Shown here in pieces: positions 11,690 through 22,954 of a stretch of 64,000 nt of DNA (the first letter of the stretch is position 1; each line of letters opens with the position of its first letter). The stretch spans positions 16,211,001-16,275,000 of the forward strand of contig NC_092198.1 of assembly GCF_043641665.1 (NCBI RefSeq), written 5' to 3'. The notes under the pieces were generated by a model, which was not told where the DNA came from, did not search any database, and was given only the letters and a program-made list of their open reading frames with translations. The position numbers were made by a program, and so were the translations under genes. This stretch comes from Enoplosus armatus (lineage: Eukaryota > Chordata > Actinopteri > Centrarchiformes > Enoplosidae).

Positions 11690-12262
11690 ATATATTTTAG
11701 ACATTATCAGTGTTTACCACTGTTACCATCTTTAGTTTAGCATGTTAGCATACTAAAATTTGCTAATTAGTGCAACGGACAATTAAAATACAGATGAGTC
11801 AGACGGGAATGTCTTTCATTTTGAAGGTATTTGATCATAAACCAAAGTATTGGACAAATAAAACCTTTGACCTTATGATGGTGCTAAATCAAAAGTAAGA
11901 CGATCACCAGAGTTCAGAAAGACTGTGGATATCTGTATCAAAGGTCCACATGCAGGGGATCACCAGAGTGAGAGAGATCTTCCGAGGAACCTGAACATTT
12001 GTACCAAATTGTGCACCATCTCGTCACTAGATGAGTGAAAACGTCAACCTGTTGAGCACAACAGCAACCTCCATGAGCAAAGGGATCACCATAGTCAGTG
12101 GGATTCCTCATGAATGTCTGTAAGAAGTTTCATGGCAATCCTTCCATTTGTTGTTGAGATGTTTTGGTAAAAAACAAAACAAAATGACAAGCTCGTGGTG
12201 GTACTCGAGGGAAAGTCAGAGAACAGACAGACCAACATTACCATCCTTATAGCCACTAGTGA
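11690..12262 (-). mobile_element. long dispersed teleost repeat, minus orientation
   Basis: Read on the minus strand, this follows a repeat that is very common in percomorph fish. Landmarks on the plus strand, in reverse order, are TTTAGTTTAGCATGTTAGCA (about 11,733), 'ttgctaattagtgc', 'tttgatcataaaccaaagtattggac' (11,829-11,854), the ttgtaccaaattgtg block, 'gtttcatggcaatcc' (12,127-12,141), 'ttgttgagatgttttgg' and 'cagacagaccaacattaccatcc'. No protein is encoded. Copies in plus orientation lie at 63,504-63,826 and, as a short piece, at 50,600-50,668. I know the sequence pattern but cannot assign its superfamily. Confidence 0.8.
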
Positions 12263-12635
12263 TTAGATGAGAGAATATGTGCTAAGATAGATTAGATAGA
12301 GAGAGAACGTGGCACATTTCTGAACAACACACTTAATTAAAGCATTGACTAAACAAATCGAACAACCTTTCCGAGTTGATTGCGAAGCTAAGGTGCTGTA
12401 GACTCGCGGGACGTGAGGCAGTGTTGGCAGCTACGCCAGTTTGGTTTTCGGTTTCCCTCCGCAGGACAACAAGCTGATATTGGCAGCGTGGATCGCTCTC
12501 TGTTTCGCTGCCATTACTATTTTTACCCTCCATCCGTTAAAACTCTTTCTCTCTCTGGTGGTTTCTATCCCTGCGTTGCAGCTGGTAGCATCTGCATTCA
12601 AACCTCTGAGGTTACATCCCACCTGTTCCCCTGCC

Positions 12636-12638
<3 letters not shown>
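12263..12638. other. unique DNA, nothing recognised
   Basis: About 375 bp with a short gattaga/gagaga patch near 12,270-12,310. Overlapping open frames on both strands at 12,333-12,680 are mutual shadows without recognisable domains. Confidence 0.4.

Positions 12639-12666
<28 letters not shown>
12639..12666 (+). repeat. (AC)14 microsatellite
   Basis: Clean dinucleotide array. Confidence 0.95.
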
Positions 12667-12669
<3 letters not shown>

Positions 12670-12899
12670 TTAACTATTAGCAATCAAGTGTACTTACTTA
12701 AGTGTACTTATATTACAATGCCCTCCCCCTGCTGTGATTTAATAGATGTTCTGCTGAATAAATCATTGAAACTTGCTTCCCCAGTTCTGGTTTTGGTTTT
12801 TGGAAATCTTTCTCAGTCTCTGTCTTTGTCCCAGTGGTCTGATTCTTTGTGTTGCCTAGAACAATATTCTTTGATCCACCATAATCCTCACTGTCTTTT

Positions 12900-13035
12900 G
12901 CTGTTCAAACTCTACCTCCTCCATTGATCCCTCCCCCACTTCCTCTCTTCCCCACCCATCTCCCTTCCTTGCCATCCCTCCCACTGCCTCCATTCATCCT
13001 CTGCCTCGTCTCTCTCCTGCTCCCCTTCTCTCGCT
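12900..13035 (+). repeat. pyrimidine-rich tract (C/T-rich)
   Basis: About 135 bp almost entirely C and T on the plus strand (tcccccacttcctctcttcc and similar). Frames through it are Pro/Leu/Ser-rich on plus and Gly/Arg-rich on minus because of composition. Confidence 0.75.
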
Positions 13036-15447
13036 GTTGTAGAAGTAAAAAACAAAGTTGGGTTAACATTGAACTAAACTTGGTAACCATGATATGGAGG
13101 CAACCACAGAAAATATACTTCCCCAAAAGGCCCTCGCTGACGGCGGCTTTGTTCTTGTCAACACAGTTGTGGTGTAGCCTGCAGCCTAGCCTGCGACAGC
13201 TTACAGCCTCCATGATCAGCACACCAGCTTTTGCCCATACAGCAGGAGCCACCAGCTCTTCATGAGCTCATGAGTGGAGATTTAAGCATCACGTCATTGC
13301 TGTTGTTACTAAACTAACTGGCAAAGCTGACGTTAGCTTGCTAACATATTAGCCATTTTTAAAGAATGAGATTTTAAAATTGCCTTTCACAAAATAATAC
13401 GACATCAGATTACAAAACAGTAAAAATTTGAGGTAATTCATACTTTACTAGAGTATTTTCTTTTCATGCCGCTTTACACTTCTTCTTCCCTAGCAACTGA
13501 TTTACACATCATTAAAGTCTTCACTAGCTATGACATTCCTTAAGTGTTAATGGTGTAACCCGATTAAGTAAATCACTAGTTTGAAACTAGCTAGTGGTTT
13601 ACGAAGAACCTAGTAAGGTCTCGGTTAATCCCGGTTAATAGCCTTGATACAAAATGCTATGGGAATCTTTGCACGTCCTGTAGTGTCATTTGATGACTGT
13701 AGCACTCACTGGTTCTGACATACAGACGTACACAAGGTTGTCAAGGCCAAATCCTGGGAGAGGATGCAATAAAATGGCAAATGGGAAAATGGTGTTTCTT
13801 CATGAAGCCTCTTCACACTGCTGGTGGACTTCAATAAAAAAACTCATCATTGTGTGTTGCCTTCAGGATACAAACCATTTAACTTGCAAAGTCCTGTATA
13901 CGCCGCGTCAAGGAACCTTTATTGCGTCTTTATCCTTTTGTTTCCCTTTCCCTCACTGCTGTTAAATGTCAAACAAAAGCAGAACGGCATAAAAATAAAC
14001 TCGCCTTGTGCAACTTTAAACCTCGGCTACTTATAACGTACACCGGCATGATTTTGATACCTCTTTCCTTACTTGCGTTTTTTTTTCCTGGACATGAATT
14101 AATGTAAGCCTGGGGAGTATTACAAGCCACAACATCCACCACTGCTGCAAGAACACAATAGCACTCACCCATGTGTTACAGCTTATATCTGTGACCTCTG
14201 ACCTCTGGGCTCTGACCGATTCATACATCACCTGTCCACACAGCAGCAACCACTTCATCTGTCTGTGGTTTCTCGTGTCACACTCCCCAGAGGAAGAAAT
14301 ACAAACACACACACTCACAGCCTTCCATCCGACCACCTCCACATCCTGCTGCCATCTGATACAGTAGCACCCTCCCTTCGACTCCTCGCTGGAGTTAACA
14401 CCCAACCCTCACATCGGCGATGTACTCATGAATATTCATCAAAGCTGAAGCCGGCGCCCAGAGGGGAGGCTCATTTTGGCGAACTGCAGGGATTGGCCTC
14501 TTCATCTTCAGGAACAACACTTGGTATATTTAGGTCTAGCTGTGGTTGTTTTCTTTCTCTCCCTCTACTCTGCCTCAGCCTGACTGTGGTGATGAACTTG
14601 CATTGTAAGACAGGTTCACTGCAGTGTGTTTTGTGTGTGGGGGTGCATGTTTGTTGTCAGTTAGGATGTATTTGTTTATATGGTATGATGTGTGCATAGG
14701 GACTAAACTGTACATGTTCATGCATGTGTGTGCAAGTATTCACAACAATGACTCAAAAAACAAAAAGCATTCAGACTCAGACGGCGACGTGTGATGTAGC
14801 CTCTAATGTGACTTAAAAGAAAATCTGACATCAACTTCTCAAAGTATGAGAAACATGAGCTCTCTGGGTAATATACAGCAGATGTTTAATAGTTTATAAA
14901 TGCATTTCCATAATGTTATATGTTATATAGGCTATCTTTATAACTGTAAAAGAAGTTAGAAGCAGATTACCACAAGTTTTTTTTAGGATTAGGGTTTTTT
15001 TGCTCCACCACCCAATAAATGAATCGTCTTAAAATCTGCAAGGACATCAGCACTCGCTGATGGCTATCATCAGTAATTATTAATTGGCAGCAGCTTATAT
15101 GTCACACTCACCGGTCTTCTGCTCTGAGTTTCTCTTTCGGGTAGTAAAACTGTTCTCATTCACTTTATACTGTAACAGGACAACAGGTTAACATGTGGAA
15201 GTGTTGAGTTCGCATTGACGGCAAACAGCATCAAAATGGGAGAAAATAAGAAAACAGAGGTGTTTAATACCATAATATGAAACGCTTGATAATAATAATG
15301 GAATATAGATATTAGGAATAAAGGCCTGTGTCTAATATAAATCTAATCTAAATGAAATAAAGGTATTCTTCTCTCTGTCGAGGTAAAACAAAGAACTCAC
15401 TGTATGTATTTTTTCGCTTTCTGTGGGTGGAAAACATGAAACGTGCA
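13036..15447. other. gene-free DNA with an imperfect inverted repeat
   Basis: At about 13,569-13,600 the words aaatcactagttt and aaactagctagtggttt form an imperfect hairpin inside a ggtgtaacccgattaag / cggttaatcccggttaat context. This resembles the core of a dispersed fish repeat but I cannot name it. The rest is unique. Several overlapping frames at 13,690-14,700 lack domains. No RNA gene was seen. Confidence 0.4.
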
Positions 15448-15467
15448 GTGTGTGTGTGTGTGTGTGT
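15448..15467 (+). repeat. (GT)10 microsatellite
   Basis: Clean dinucleotide array. Confidence 0.95.
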
Positions 15468-16665
15468 AGGTACAGTATCTAAGTGATTACGTAAATCTAG
15501 CATCTTATAATTACTGACTACAAGTTCCTTCACAGGTCGAATAATCCCACAGGTGCATCCGGATCTGGCTTTTCTAACTGTTGTTGCTAGCAGCCTGCCT
15601 CTGTGCTTGTTAGCATTGCAAAGTTATCGCTTCTCAAGACTGCTGACATCAGAGGGAAGCAAAATCTGTAAAAGTCAACGCGGCTTTGACAGGCAGAGAA
15701 TAAAAGGGCCAAACAACAAAGGATGCATTTTGATGTGTTTCACCGGTTATCTGGAAATAACGTGGGAGCATACAGTAAAAGCTGGGAATAAGCGACTACA
15801 CAGGAGCAGCCTTCTTTTTTGAAAAACTTTTCCCCCCACTTTGACCTGTCTGTACATGTGTTTCTGTGGGGTGTACATCCCCTGGGTGGATTGGTCTATG
15901 AGTTCAGCACTGCCTGGTGATCACTGTTGGTGTTTATTTATCTTCATCTTCCTTTCTGGCAGAGCTCTGGCAAACTGCAAAGGTCTCCCTCTCTTTCTGT
16001 GTTTTAAGCCTTGCTGTCAGAATTACCTGCAGATATTACACAAGACCTGGCAGTCAAACGCCAATGTAGACGGATTGTCTAATTCTTGAACATGGCGTTA
16101 TCTGTAGGTGTTTGCAGCAGCAAAAAAAAAAAGGCCCTGAACACATTTTTGCAACAGTATATGTAGCTTGATGGAGCGTTAATGGCAGCACTTACACTGC
16201 AGAGGAACGTCTGTGCGAACAATGGCAGCTTCTGTGCAATCCTCCCACCTGGAATCATTACCTCAAGTCACTAATGGGTCTAATTGCAGGTCCATTCTGA
16301 GATTCTCCTTTCTTAGTGTGGGGGAAATCCAATAACTGTGATTCATGTCATAAAATCTTCTCTTTTATGAAATATTTGTTCATCTGCACCAGAACAGAAT
16401 GGACCCTCAGCTCTTCCTTTTTCAGTGCTTAGCAACCACATCCTTTTGGGCTTGGTTCTCCACCCCTGCTGCCCTCTTTACTCCCTTTGTCATCTCTCTT
16501 TGCTTTTTCTTTTGCTCAGACTCCCATTGCCTCCCCAATCTCGCCATAAATTGGATGGCAGGCAATTAAGTGAGTTGTCGGAGGGCTCGCTGACAGCAAT
16601 TACAAGGTGTGTAGGAATTCATGTGGAGACACAACGCCCCGCACTTTTGATTTCTAGACGGATGT
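15468..16665. other. unique DNA, nothing recognised
   Basis: Includes an A11-type run near 16,122-16,132 but no element, RNA gene or recognisable exon. Confidence 0.4.
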
Positions 16666-16910
16666 CTCTCGCTCTCTCTCTCTCTCTCATCCACCACGGA
16701 GAATAAGTTCAGAAAGGGGAGGCAAAGAAAAGTGAGGAAGCAAGACGGTTCAGGAGGGCTGAGAGAGATAAAACAGGGGAGGGAGAAGGAGAAAGGAGGC
16801 AGGATGTAGATGGAGACAGACAGAGGAATGTGGGATCAGGAGAAAGAAAGAGAGAGAGGAAAAACCAAAGGAAAGAGAGGATGGCAGGGTGGGGAGAGGA
16901 GAGGAAAGTG
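16666..16910 (+). repeat. (TC)n array followed by a ~200-bp polypurine tract
   Basis: A (TC)n run at 16,666-16,687 switches abruptly to a purine-rich plus strand from about 16,713 to 16,910 (gggaggcaaagaaaagtgagg, ggagaaaggaggc, agagagaggaaaaacc). Such strand-asymmetric purine blocks can adopt triplex structures. The minus-strand Leu/Ser/Pro-rich frame here is compositional. Confidence 0.8.
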
Positions 16911-17702
16911 ATCAAAGCCCAGTCAGAGTTTTGTCAAAGACTGTAAGGCGAACTCAACAGAAGCTGGAGATAACCTCCACACACACTCTGCACTCAGCAG
17001 AGAGCACACACTTGTTAAAACACAAACAAAGGCTCTTATAGAAAAATGTGGGCATACGCAGTTTCCGTCTATATCTCTTAAGGGGTTTCAGAGTGTTTGC
17101 GAATAGTTAAGCGAACATTCGGACACCCCCTCACATTGCATAGGCATGTTGAAGGCTAATGGGATTTGCTATTTGATTCTTTGCTTTTAAGAGTCTCCTA
17201 CTCACTCTGAAGACCACCTTCGTTTACTGTGAGGATCTGATTCTCATTCAGCTGCTGTCTTGTTGAAAAAAAAACCCAACAACCCACATCTCTCTCAGTC
17301 AGTGTTTTAACATGCACTTAAGTAACCGGGTAACCGGCCGATTTCTCAAACATCACATAAACAAGAATTCTGTACGCAGGGTAGGCGATTAGAGAGACCT
17401 GATTCCCCCAGCTAGATTTCTCCTGGAGAATGCCAGTTTCTTGGCCTTGAACATGTGTAAAGACTGAGTGAGCAGCCGATTGGGTGGATGAAAGGAGAGA
17501 TAATTAATGCGCAATGCATTCTGGTATTTAAAACAATTCCATCCAAAGTCTGACTAAAATTGAAACAAACACAAAGCAACCTCTAGAAGTTTAAATAAGT
17601 CGGCTTCTACAGCTGAACGTAAGAGTATTTGTAAAATGTGCTGTGAGGAAAAGCTCTGCTCTGTCTGTCTGTTCTCTTCTCACTGCAACACCAGTCTACT
17701 CC

Positions 17703-17703
<1 letters not shown>
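16911..17703. other. unique DNA, nothing recognised
   Basis: Complex unique sequence. The section 17,330-17,530 (cagctagatttctcctgg, gataattaatgcgcaatgc) has the texture of a conserved non-coding element, which is unproven. Confidence 0.4.

Positions 17704-17735
<32 letters not shown>
17704..17735 (+). repeat. (AC)16 microsatellite
   Basis: Clean dinucleotide array. Confidence 0.95.
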
Positions 17736-17740
<5 letters not shown>

Positions 17741-18436
17741 AAGGACTGACACAGTGTCTTCTATCAAATAAGTAAGAAAGTGTTCCAGGGGACACAACAG
17801 ATCACCGACCTGCTGCATGTATACGTTACATGTACAGTAACCAGGTTCCACAGTGCATGTCAACCCATTCCCCGATTACCTACAAGACCGTGTTTGTCTG
17901 AGTAACCTGGGTACTTAAAGGGGAACAAACCAAAGTCTGTTCACAGGTCTTGGAGAGTGCTACTGCATATGCGAAAAAAAAAGTTGCATAAAGCCTTTTG
18001 CGGCTCCAGAGGGAGCTGCGCAAAGTCTGATAAACTGAGCAAAGTGATGTCAATTGGCAACGTCCTTTGGGGCTGAAGACTTAAAGTTTCAAAATAAAAA
18101 CAATCTGGGGGTGTGGACAGGTTTTGACGAGAAAGAAGAATGCATGCAATGAAAAAAGGCGAGATGTCTGGTTCTGCTGCACTGATCATATTTGAATCTA
18201 AAAAAAAACAACTCAGCTTCATTGAGTCTGACATTGTTATTGGAGTGCAATGCTAAATGGCATTCTTTTAACTGCACGTGAACACACAGAGCAAAAACTA
18301 TCGTCACTGGACAGCTATCAGGAAACGCAGTCATTTGTCCATTAGTGCTTCATTATTGCAATTTATTCTCCATACAGAAGGTTTGTCGGGCCGACGTGGA
18401 CAAGCCTCCTTCCCCCCTCATCCCAACTGCTTCGGA
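17736..18436. other. unique DNA, nothing recognised
   Basis: No recognised repeats or exons. A TTAAAGGGGAAC word near 17,916 resembles a MITE terminus, but no partner end is visible. Confidence 0.4.
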
Positions 18437-18640
18437 ATATGAAACACATCAAAGGATTAAAGGAGCTAATTGATATTTGTTTTCGGTCCATTTGGAGCTG
18501 TGTCAAAGACCAGCTAACACTTTCATTACCATGTAAATCACGCTGCGTTTTTAATTTCAGTAATAGCAGCAAAGCGCCTGGTTCATTAACGGTGCCCTTG
18601 TGGCCACGGTCCACGATTGATGAACTCATGGCTGACTCTT
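18437..18640. other. candidate conserved non-coding element (composition only)
   Basis: About 200 bp of complex, repeat-free sequence with homeodomain-type cores (gctaattgatat, ttttaatttcagtaat, ttcattaac) and no coding pattern. This is the texture of vertebrate developmental enhancers. It is inference from composition; only a cross-species alignment could confirm it. Confidence 0.25.
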
Positions 18641-18721
18641 GGGCAGTATATAAGAACACAATACACGCACACACACACACGCATTCATGCAGGGACACAC
18701 ATGCGTGCGTGTGCAGACATA

Positions 18722-18846
18722 TTTTAAAAAGCTTTATTTGAATTCGCTGTTGAATAATAGATCCCGACACGCATGTACAGAAGCATTCTTCATACACCCA
18801 CATGGACTTTAAATACTTTACTTGAATTCACTGTTGAATAATACAT
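18722..18846 (+). repeat. direct repeat, two ~41-bp units 84 bp apart
   Basis: 18,722-18,762 and 18,806-18,846 share a core, TTGAATTC(G/A)CTGTTGAATAATA(G/C)AT, with a few differences outside it. It looks like a local duplication with diverged spacer rather than a transposon. A short CA array lies just upstream at about 18,666-18,680. Confidence 0.8.
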
Positions 18847-19097
18847 CAAAAACATGGTTTAAGGACATAAAGAAGCACAAAGCAATTTCACAGCCTCAGT
18901 GCCTGGTTACCTGTTACAGCACCATTAAAACATCAAATAGGTTCTATACAGCCTTACTGTATAATACAATGTAAGTAAATAGTGTGACAGGTAAGCTTTC
19001 AGTCACACTCTCGCGCAGGCTGCTAAACAGTCACAGTTATGACACTGAAAGTCACTAACTGGTTGATGCAGGGTTGAATTAATCTGAGTGTGTATTC
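18847..19097. other. unique DNA, nothing recognised
   Basis: Short unique spacer before a TG array; no feature recognised. Confidence 0.4.
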
Positions 19098-19124
19098 TGT
19101 GTGTGTGTGTGTGTGTGTGTGTGT
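19098..19124 (+). repeat. (TG)13 microsatellite
   Basis: Clean array; about 80 bp downstream lies an (AC) array of opposite phase. Confidence 0.95.
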
Positions 19125-19202
19125 TTGTTTTAATATGCAGTAGCGTCAGTGCAACTTCAATTTAAAATGCTTTCCACACAATAATGACAGAGCTTCTTGT
19201 AT

Positions 19203-19222
19203 ACACACACACACACACACAC
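19203..19222 (+). repeat. (AC)10 microsatellite
   Basis: Clean array in inverse orientation to the (TG) array at 19,098-19,124, so the two could pair as a hairpin in single-stranded form. Confidence 0.95.
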
Positions 19223-20404
19223 CATTTCTAAAGGCAGAAGATTTACATTTTTCTTTTCATGCTTTCTTTGGAGAAAATCCACATTCTGACATTACTGAAG
19301 GTGAAGTAAAGCCAGCCCTTGCATTTATGCACGTCAACACAAGCTAATGGAATGAATAGCTCCACAGGCTTGTATTTTAGGTTGTGGTGGTGATGTTATT
19401 TGTAGATGTAGGAGAGTGCTTTGACGACAAAAACAGGTGAACTTAACTGAGTAGCTTCTGCAGTGTCAATAAGTGAAGAACAGCCTTGAAATTCAAAAAC
19501 TTTTTAACTCTCCTGGCTTAGGAGTGTGTGTGCTATTGCACCGCTAACAGTACTACCCAGCAATATCATGTTGCTGTGGTTCTTTCTCGCCCTGATCCCT
19601 TATGGTAGCCAGCTGTGCAATACTTGACTGTCCAAATCTGTAGCCTGATGATCAGACAAAACTGCCATTTTCTTTCACTCCACTCAATCATCCTGACATG
19701 GTGTTCATGTTAGCCTATTGCTGTTTGAGATGGGGACTTAGTTTAGTTTTTCAGCAGTGAGTGAAGTATCTCTGTGTATCGCTGTGTTGATGTCAGCCCG
19801 GATTTTTCTGTCATCTTTTAAATGGATATAGCTGTTATTGTGGCTTTGGCACAGGAAGATGATTTTAATCCCGCCTACACGGCTCTGATTGGTCAATTGA
19901 GTCTGAAGGTGTACTCCGACTTTGCAGGTGTGCTAGGCCTACAGGACACCACATAACGAATGCTATGTGTAGGAGAGATGCTCAGGAGATGAACAAACCC
20001 ATTTTAAACACTGAATGCACTTCTTGCAGCACAGCTCCTGAAAAGTGATTCTTCACTGAGCCTCTGAAATTTTCATTTTATTTTAAGTTTTTTCAGCCCC
20101 AGGAACAAAATTATCTTTTATACAAATGGCCAAATCCATGTTCACACTGGAGGACTCTCTTACACATTTACGCTCCTTCAAAATCCATGGTATATTTTCA
20201 AATTACACGAGGATACGTGCTAGCCTGAAATGTTGACATTTTGGACATAGACTGTTACACAACTCACCTGGTGGGAGCAACATGTCTGGGTTTGTTGTTG
20301 GAATACACGGGCACAGATCGGGTGATGGATTTACTGAGCTAGAGTTAATCTAAGCTGACAGTGACCTTAACCAGGAAACAAAGCCCTGGGCTATGAGCTG
20401 GAAC

Positions 20405-20407
<3 letters not shown>
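19223..20407. other. unique DNA, nothing recognised
   Basis: About 1.2 kb of unique sequence without recognised repeats or a credible exon. Confidence 0.4.
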
Positions 20408-20444
<37 letters not shown>

Positions 20445-20740
20445 AGGAAGGAGGAGGGACAGCAGGTTAAATACATCAAAATGGCGCCGCGGATGGCAGC
20501 ATCGGTGTTGAGCTCTCTGGTCATTTTTCTGATTTCTGATTCTGATTCTGGGGTAATAATGGGGACAAAGAGAGAGAGATGAAGACAGGAAAGGGGAGAG
20601 ATACAGAGAGAGAGAGAGAGAGAGAGTGGGAGGAAGGAACAAGAAGTGGAGGGAAGGAAGAGATAAGAGAGGGGATAGGAAAAAAAGAGTGATAATAGGA
20701 AGAAGGAGAAAGAGAAAGAGAGGGAGAGACATGGAGAGGG
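20408..20740 (+). repeat. (GA)n arrays in a purine-rich block with a local duplication
   Basis: (GA)16 at 20,408-20,440 and (GA)11 at 20,605-20,626 are both followed by the same word, TGGGAGGAAGGA, suggesting a local duplication of array plus flank. Purine-rich sequence continues to about 20,740. Minus-strand frames here are Ser/Leu repeats and are artefacts. Confidence 0.85.
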
Positions 20741-21384
20741 TAATAACCTATATGGCCAAAAGCATATGGACACCTCTGTCTACATAGAGAAACACAGAGA
20801 AATAAAAATACAAGTTATAAGTCATGTTAGTTGTTCAGTTATCTCTTGGTATAGGCCACATTTTTATGTCAATAGTATTTTCACATCAAAATCCCTCTTT
20901 TTTTCTTCCTGTTGAACATAAAAACATTTATGATGACTCATCTTGAACCACACATTTATCCAACGAAATGTGATTGTAGGCAACTGGCTTACCCTGCCCA
21001 TGGCTAACCCCGCACACCAGTAGCTCGTGGGTCGCAGTAGCGAGCAGAGCAGTGTCATAGGAGGTGTGCGTTTGGCTGTCAGTTGGCAAAAAAAACATTT
21101 TACTTTCCTCCTCCTTCTGATCCACTGTGACAGCACTGGTGACGGAGGAGTGGGTTGGAGTTAACAGTCCTCCACAGCTTCATATTTTCCAAACCACACC
21201 CACTTTCATAAGGATTTGACTTCTCTCTTGTAACTAAACTCACCCACATATTCAGTTTCACTCCAACACACGTCATGTTACAGCAGATAAAGACACTCTA
21301 ATTTCCATTTCACTGTGGCTCTAATGTCACCCCGTACGCTGACATTTTAGACAAAAGGCCCCTTTTTGTTTAAACATTACGATG

Positions 21385-21715
21385 TCTTGTGCACAAAGCG
21401 ACTTCCATTGGTGAGGAAGAACTCTTACATTACAATTTGGCAGATGCTTTGGCTTGAATCAACTTCATATTTTTGCATTCTTTTTCACTGGGAGCAAGTA
21501 GGGGCTCAAGTCTTTCTCAAGGACAGAGATCACGCCACCAATCCGTCAATTACTGGTCCCCCTGCTCTACCAACTGAGCTACAGCCCCCCTTTCACTGAC
21601 CTGCACAGAGCCCTGATCTCAACCCAATTTGATGCCTTTGGGATGAACTGGAATGGCCGCTGTGAGCCAGGCCTTATCGCCCAACATCAGTGTTCAGCCT
21701 CACTGATGCTCCTGT
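21385..21715 (+). pseudogene. Tc1-like transposase fragment (C-terminal half), broken
   Basis: Tc1/mariner transposases cut and paste DNA using a DDE/DDD triad. Here only the region between the second catalytic Asp and the C-terminus is recognisable (nucleotide words ccctgatctcaaccc and tttgggatgaactgg). It is split by a SINE at about 21,430-21,590 and further broken by small deletions (a ~20-bp block is missing before gaggaagaac) and frameshifts. It cannot encode an active enzyme. Confidence 0.65.
21430..21590 (-). mobile_element. tRNA-derived SINE, minus strand
   Basis: On the minus strand the element starts GGGGGCTG and carries TAGCTCAGTTGGTAGAG (plus-strand 21,565-21,581), a textbook tRNA A-box region. 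A degraded B-box region follows (tggtggcgtgatc), then the ccttgagaaagacttgagcc and cttgctcccagtg words of the fish SINE body. The 3' end carries 'ccaaagcatctgccaaattg' (21,437-21,456), which corresponds to the gcagatgctttt...aagcgacttac tail. It sits inside the Tc1-like transposase remnant and so inserted later. Target duplications are not clear. Confidence 0.8.
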
Positions 21716-21803
21716 GGCTGAATGGGAGCAAATCTAAGCAGCTAGGTGCCAAAGTGTTACAGCAGCATATTAATGCCCATTGTTTTAGAATGCCATGTAG
21801 TGT

Positions 21804-22140
21804 GCTTGGAAAAAGGTTAAGGGGTGGAAGACAGGAAGGCAGGAACTGAGGGATGGCATGATAAAGGAAGGAAGGAAGAGAGGGTTAAAGATAGAGATGG
21901 ATGAAGAGTAGAGAAGTAGAGCTGTATCATAGAGAGAGGAAAATAGGATGAGGCTTACAGGATGATAGAGGTATAGAGGAAAGAAAGTAATTGGGGAGTA
22001 AAAAGAGGGAGGCAGAGATGGATGAATGGAAGCAGGAAGGAGCTATGAAAGGACAGGTGAGGTGGGTGGATAAAGGGATGGATAAAGGGATGGATAGAGG
22101 GAGGGAGGGAGGGGGTAAGTAAAGGGGACTGACGGCAATG
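21804..22140 (+). repeat. purine-rich tract with a GGATAAAGGGAT minisatellite
   Basis: Purine-rich plus strand. At about 22,067-22,115 the word ggataaagggat repeats in tandem two to three times and passes into gggagggaggga. Frames through it are compositional. Confidence 0.7.
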
Positions 22141-22954
22141 TGTGGCCCTGGCTGTGTCACTGCAGGTTGTAGTGTTGGGCAGCCGGCCAACTGCAGGGGG
22201 AGAACCAATCCAATCAGCTGTAATGGAGTCAAAGGTCACTGTTCACTCCTGCAAAATTGCTACGGCCAACTGCCTGAGCAAGAGACATCGAGCTAAAAGG
22301 CACACATACACACAAACACACAGATCACTCAACCTCCCGGCAGCTGTAGTATATCCTGATAACAAGAAGGGTACACATGTGTGTGTGTCCTTGTGTGTCC
22401 TCATGGAATATAGAGAGCAGAGAGGAAGAGATATGTTTTATGCCTTTGGTCTTGTGGGTGTCCACTTGTGTAAAATGGACCAGAAGTGATTGATGATATT
22501 GGTCATTAAGAATAGGGGTTATTGAACTTTCTGCTGCTGTGTCAAGTGTGAACCATGTGTTGAATTAAGCTGGTTGGTTATGGGTTTATGTTGTAGTGTC
22601 AAAGGAAAAGTCGGGTGATTTTCTATATATTACTCAACCAATCCTATGAAAAGACCAAAACCTGATTTGATCATGTGGCCAAAGCCTGAGCCACACTGTC
22701 ACACTGGGTGACATGTTCCATCATCACCGTGAACACAAGCAAATTCATTTATTTTGAGCTGCTCCCTCCCCCCGCCTACAAGTGTGGCCCATCAGAACAG
22801 CCATAAACACTTTTTCCTTCTGACGTGATCGGACAACATGTCATATAAACTAGTTCTATTATAGTGTAACCCAACCCTTACAACATAGGAATCGATGGGC
22901 TTGGGGCGTGTCACAGACAGACTGTATTGAGAGGTGGGTGCATTGTTGGTTATG
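22141..22954. other. unique DNA, nothing recognised
   Basis: Contains scattered CACA and TGTG words near 22,300-22,400 but no recognised element. The 115-codon frame at 22,142-22,489 has no domain I know. Confidence 0.4.

Larger units (their letters stand above)
20749..21803 (+). mobile_element. degraded Tc1-like DNA transposon, interrupted by a SINE
   Basis: The left end (20,749-20,783) contains TATGGCCAAAAGCATATGGA followed by cacctctgtc, the terminal inverted repeat I associate with a common fish Tc1-like family. At 21,385-21,427 'tgtgcacaaagcgacttcc' and 'gaggaagaactc' match the transposase region around the second catalytic aspartate. From 21,600 'ctgcacagagccctgatctc', 'tttgggatgaactggaatgg' and 'gagccaggccttatcgccc' match the C-terminal end. 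The frame is broken, most of the N-terminal half is unrecognisable or replaced, and the right terminus looks truncated near 21,795. It is a dead remnant. Confidence 0.75.

Noticed and set aside
17916..17930. TTAAAGGGGAAC, like a MITE terminus
   Set aside because: No inverted partner or element body found downstream.
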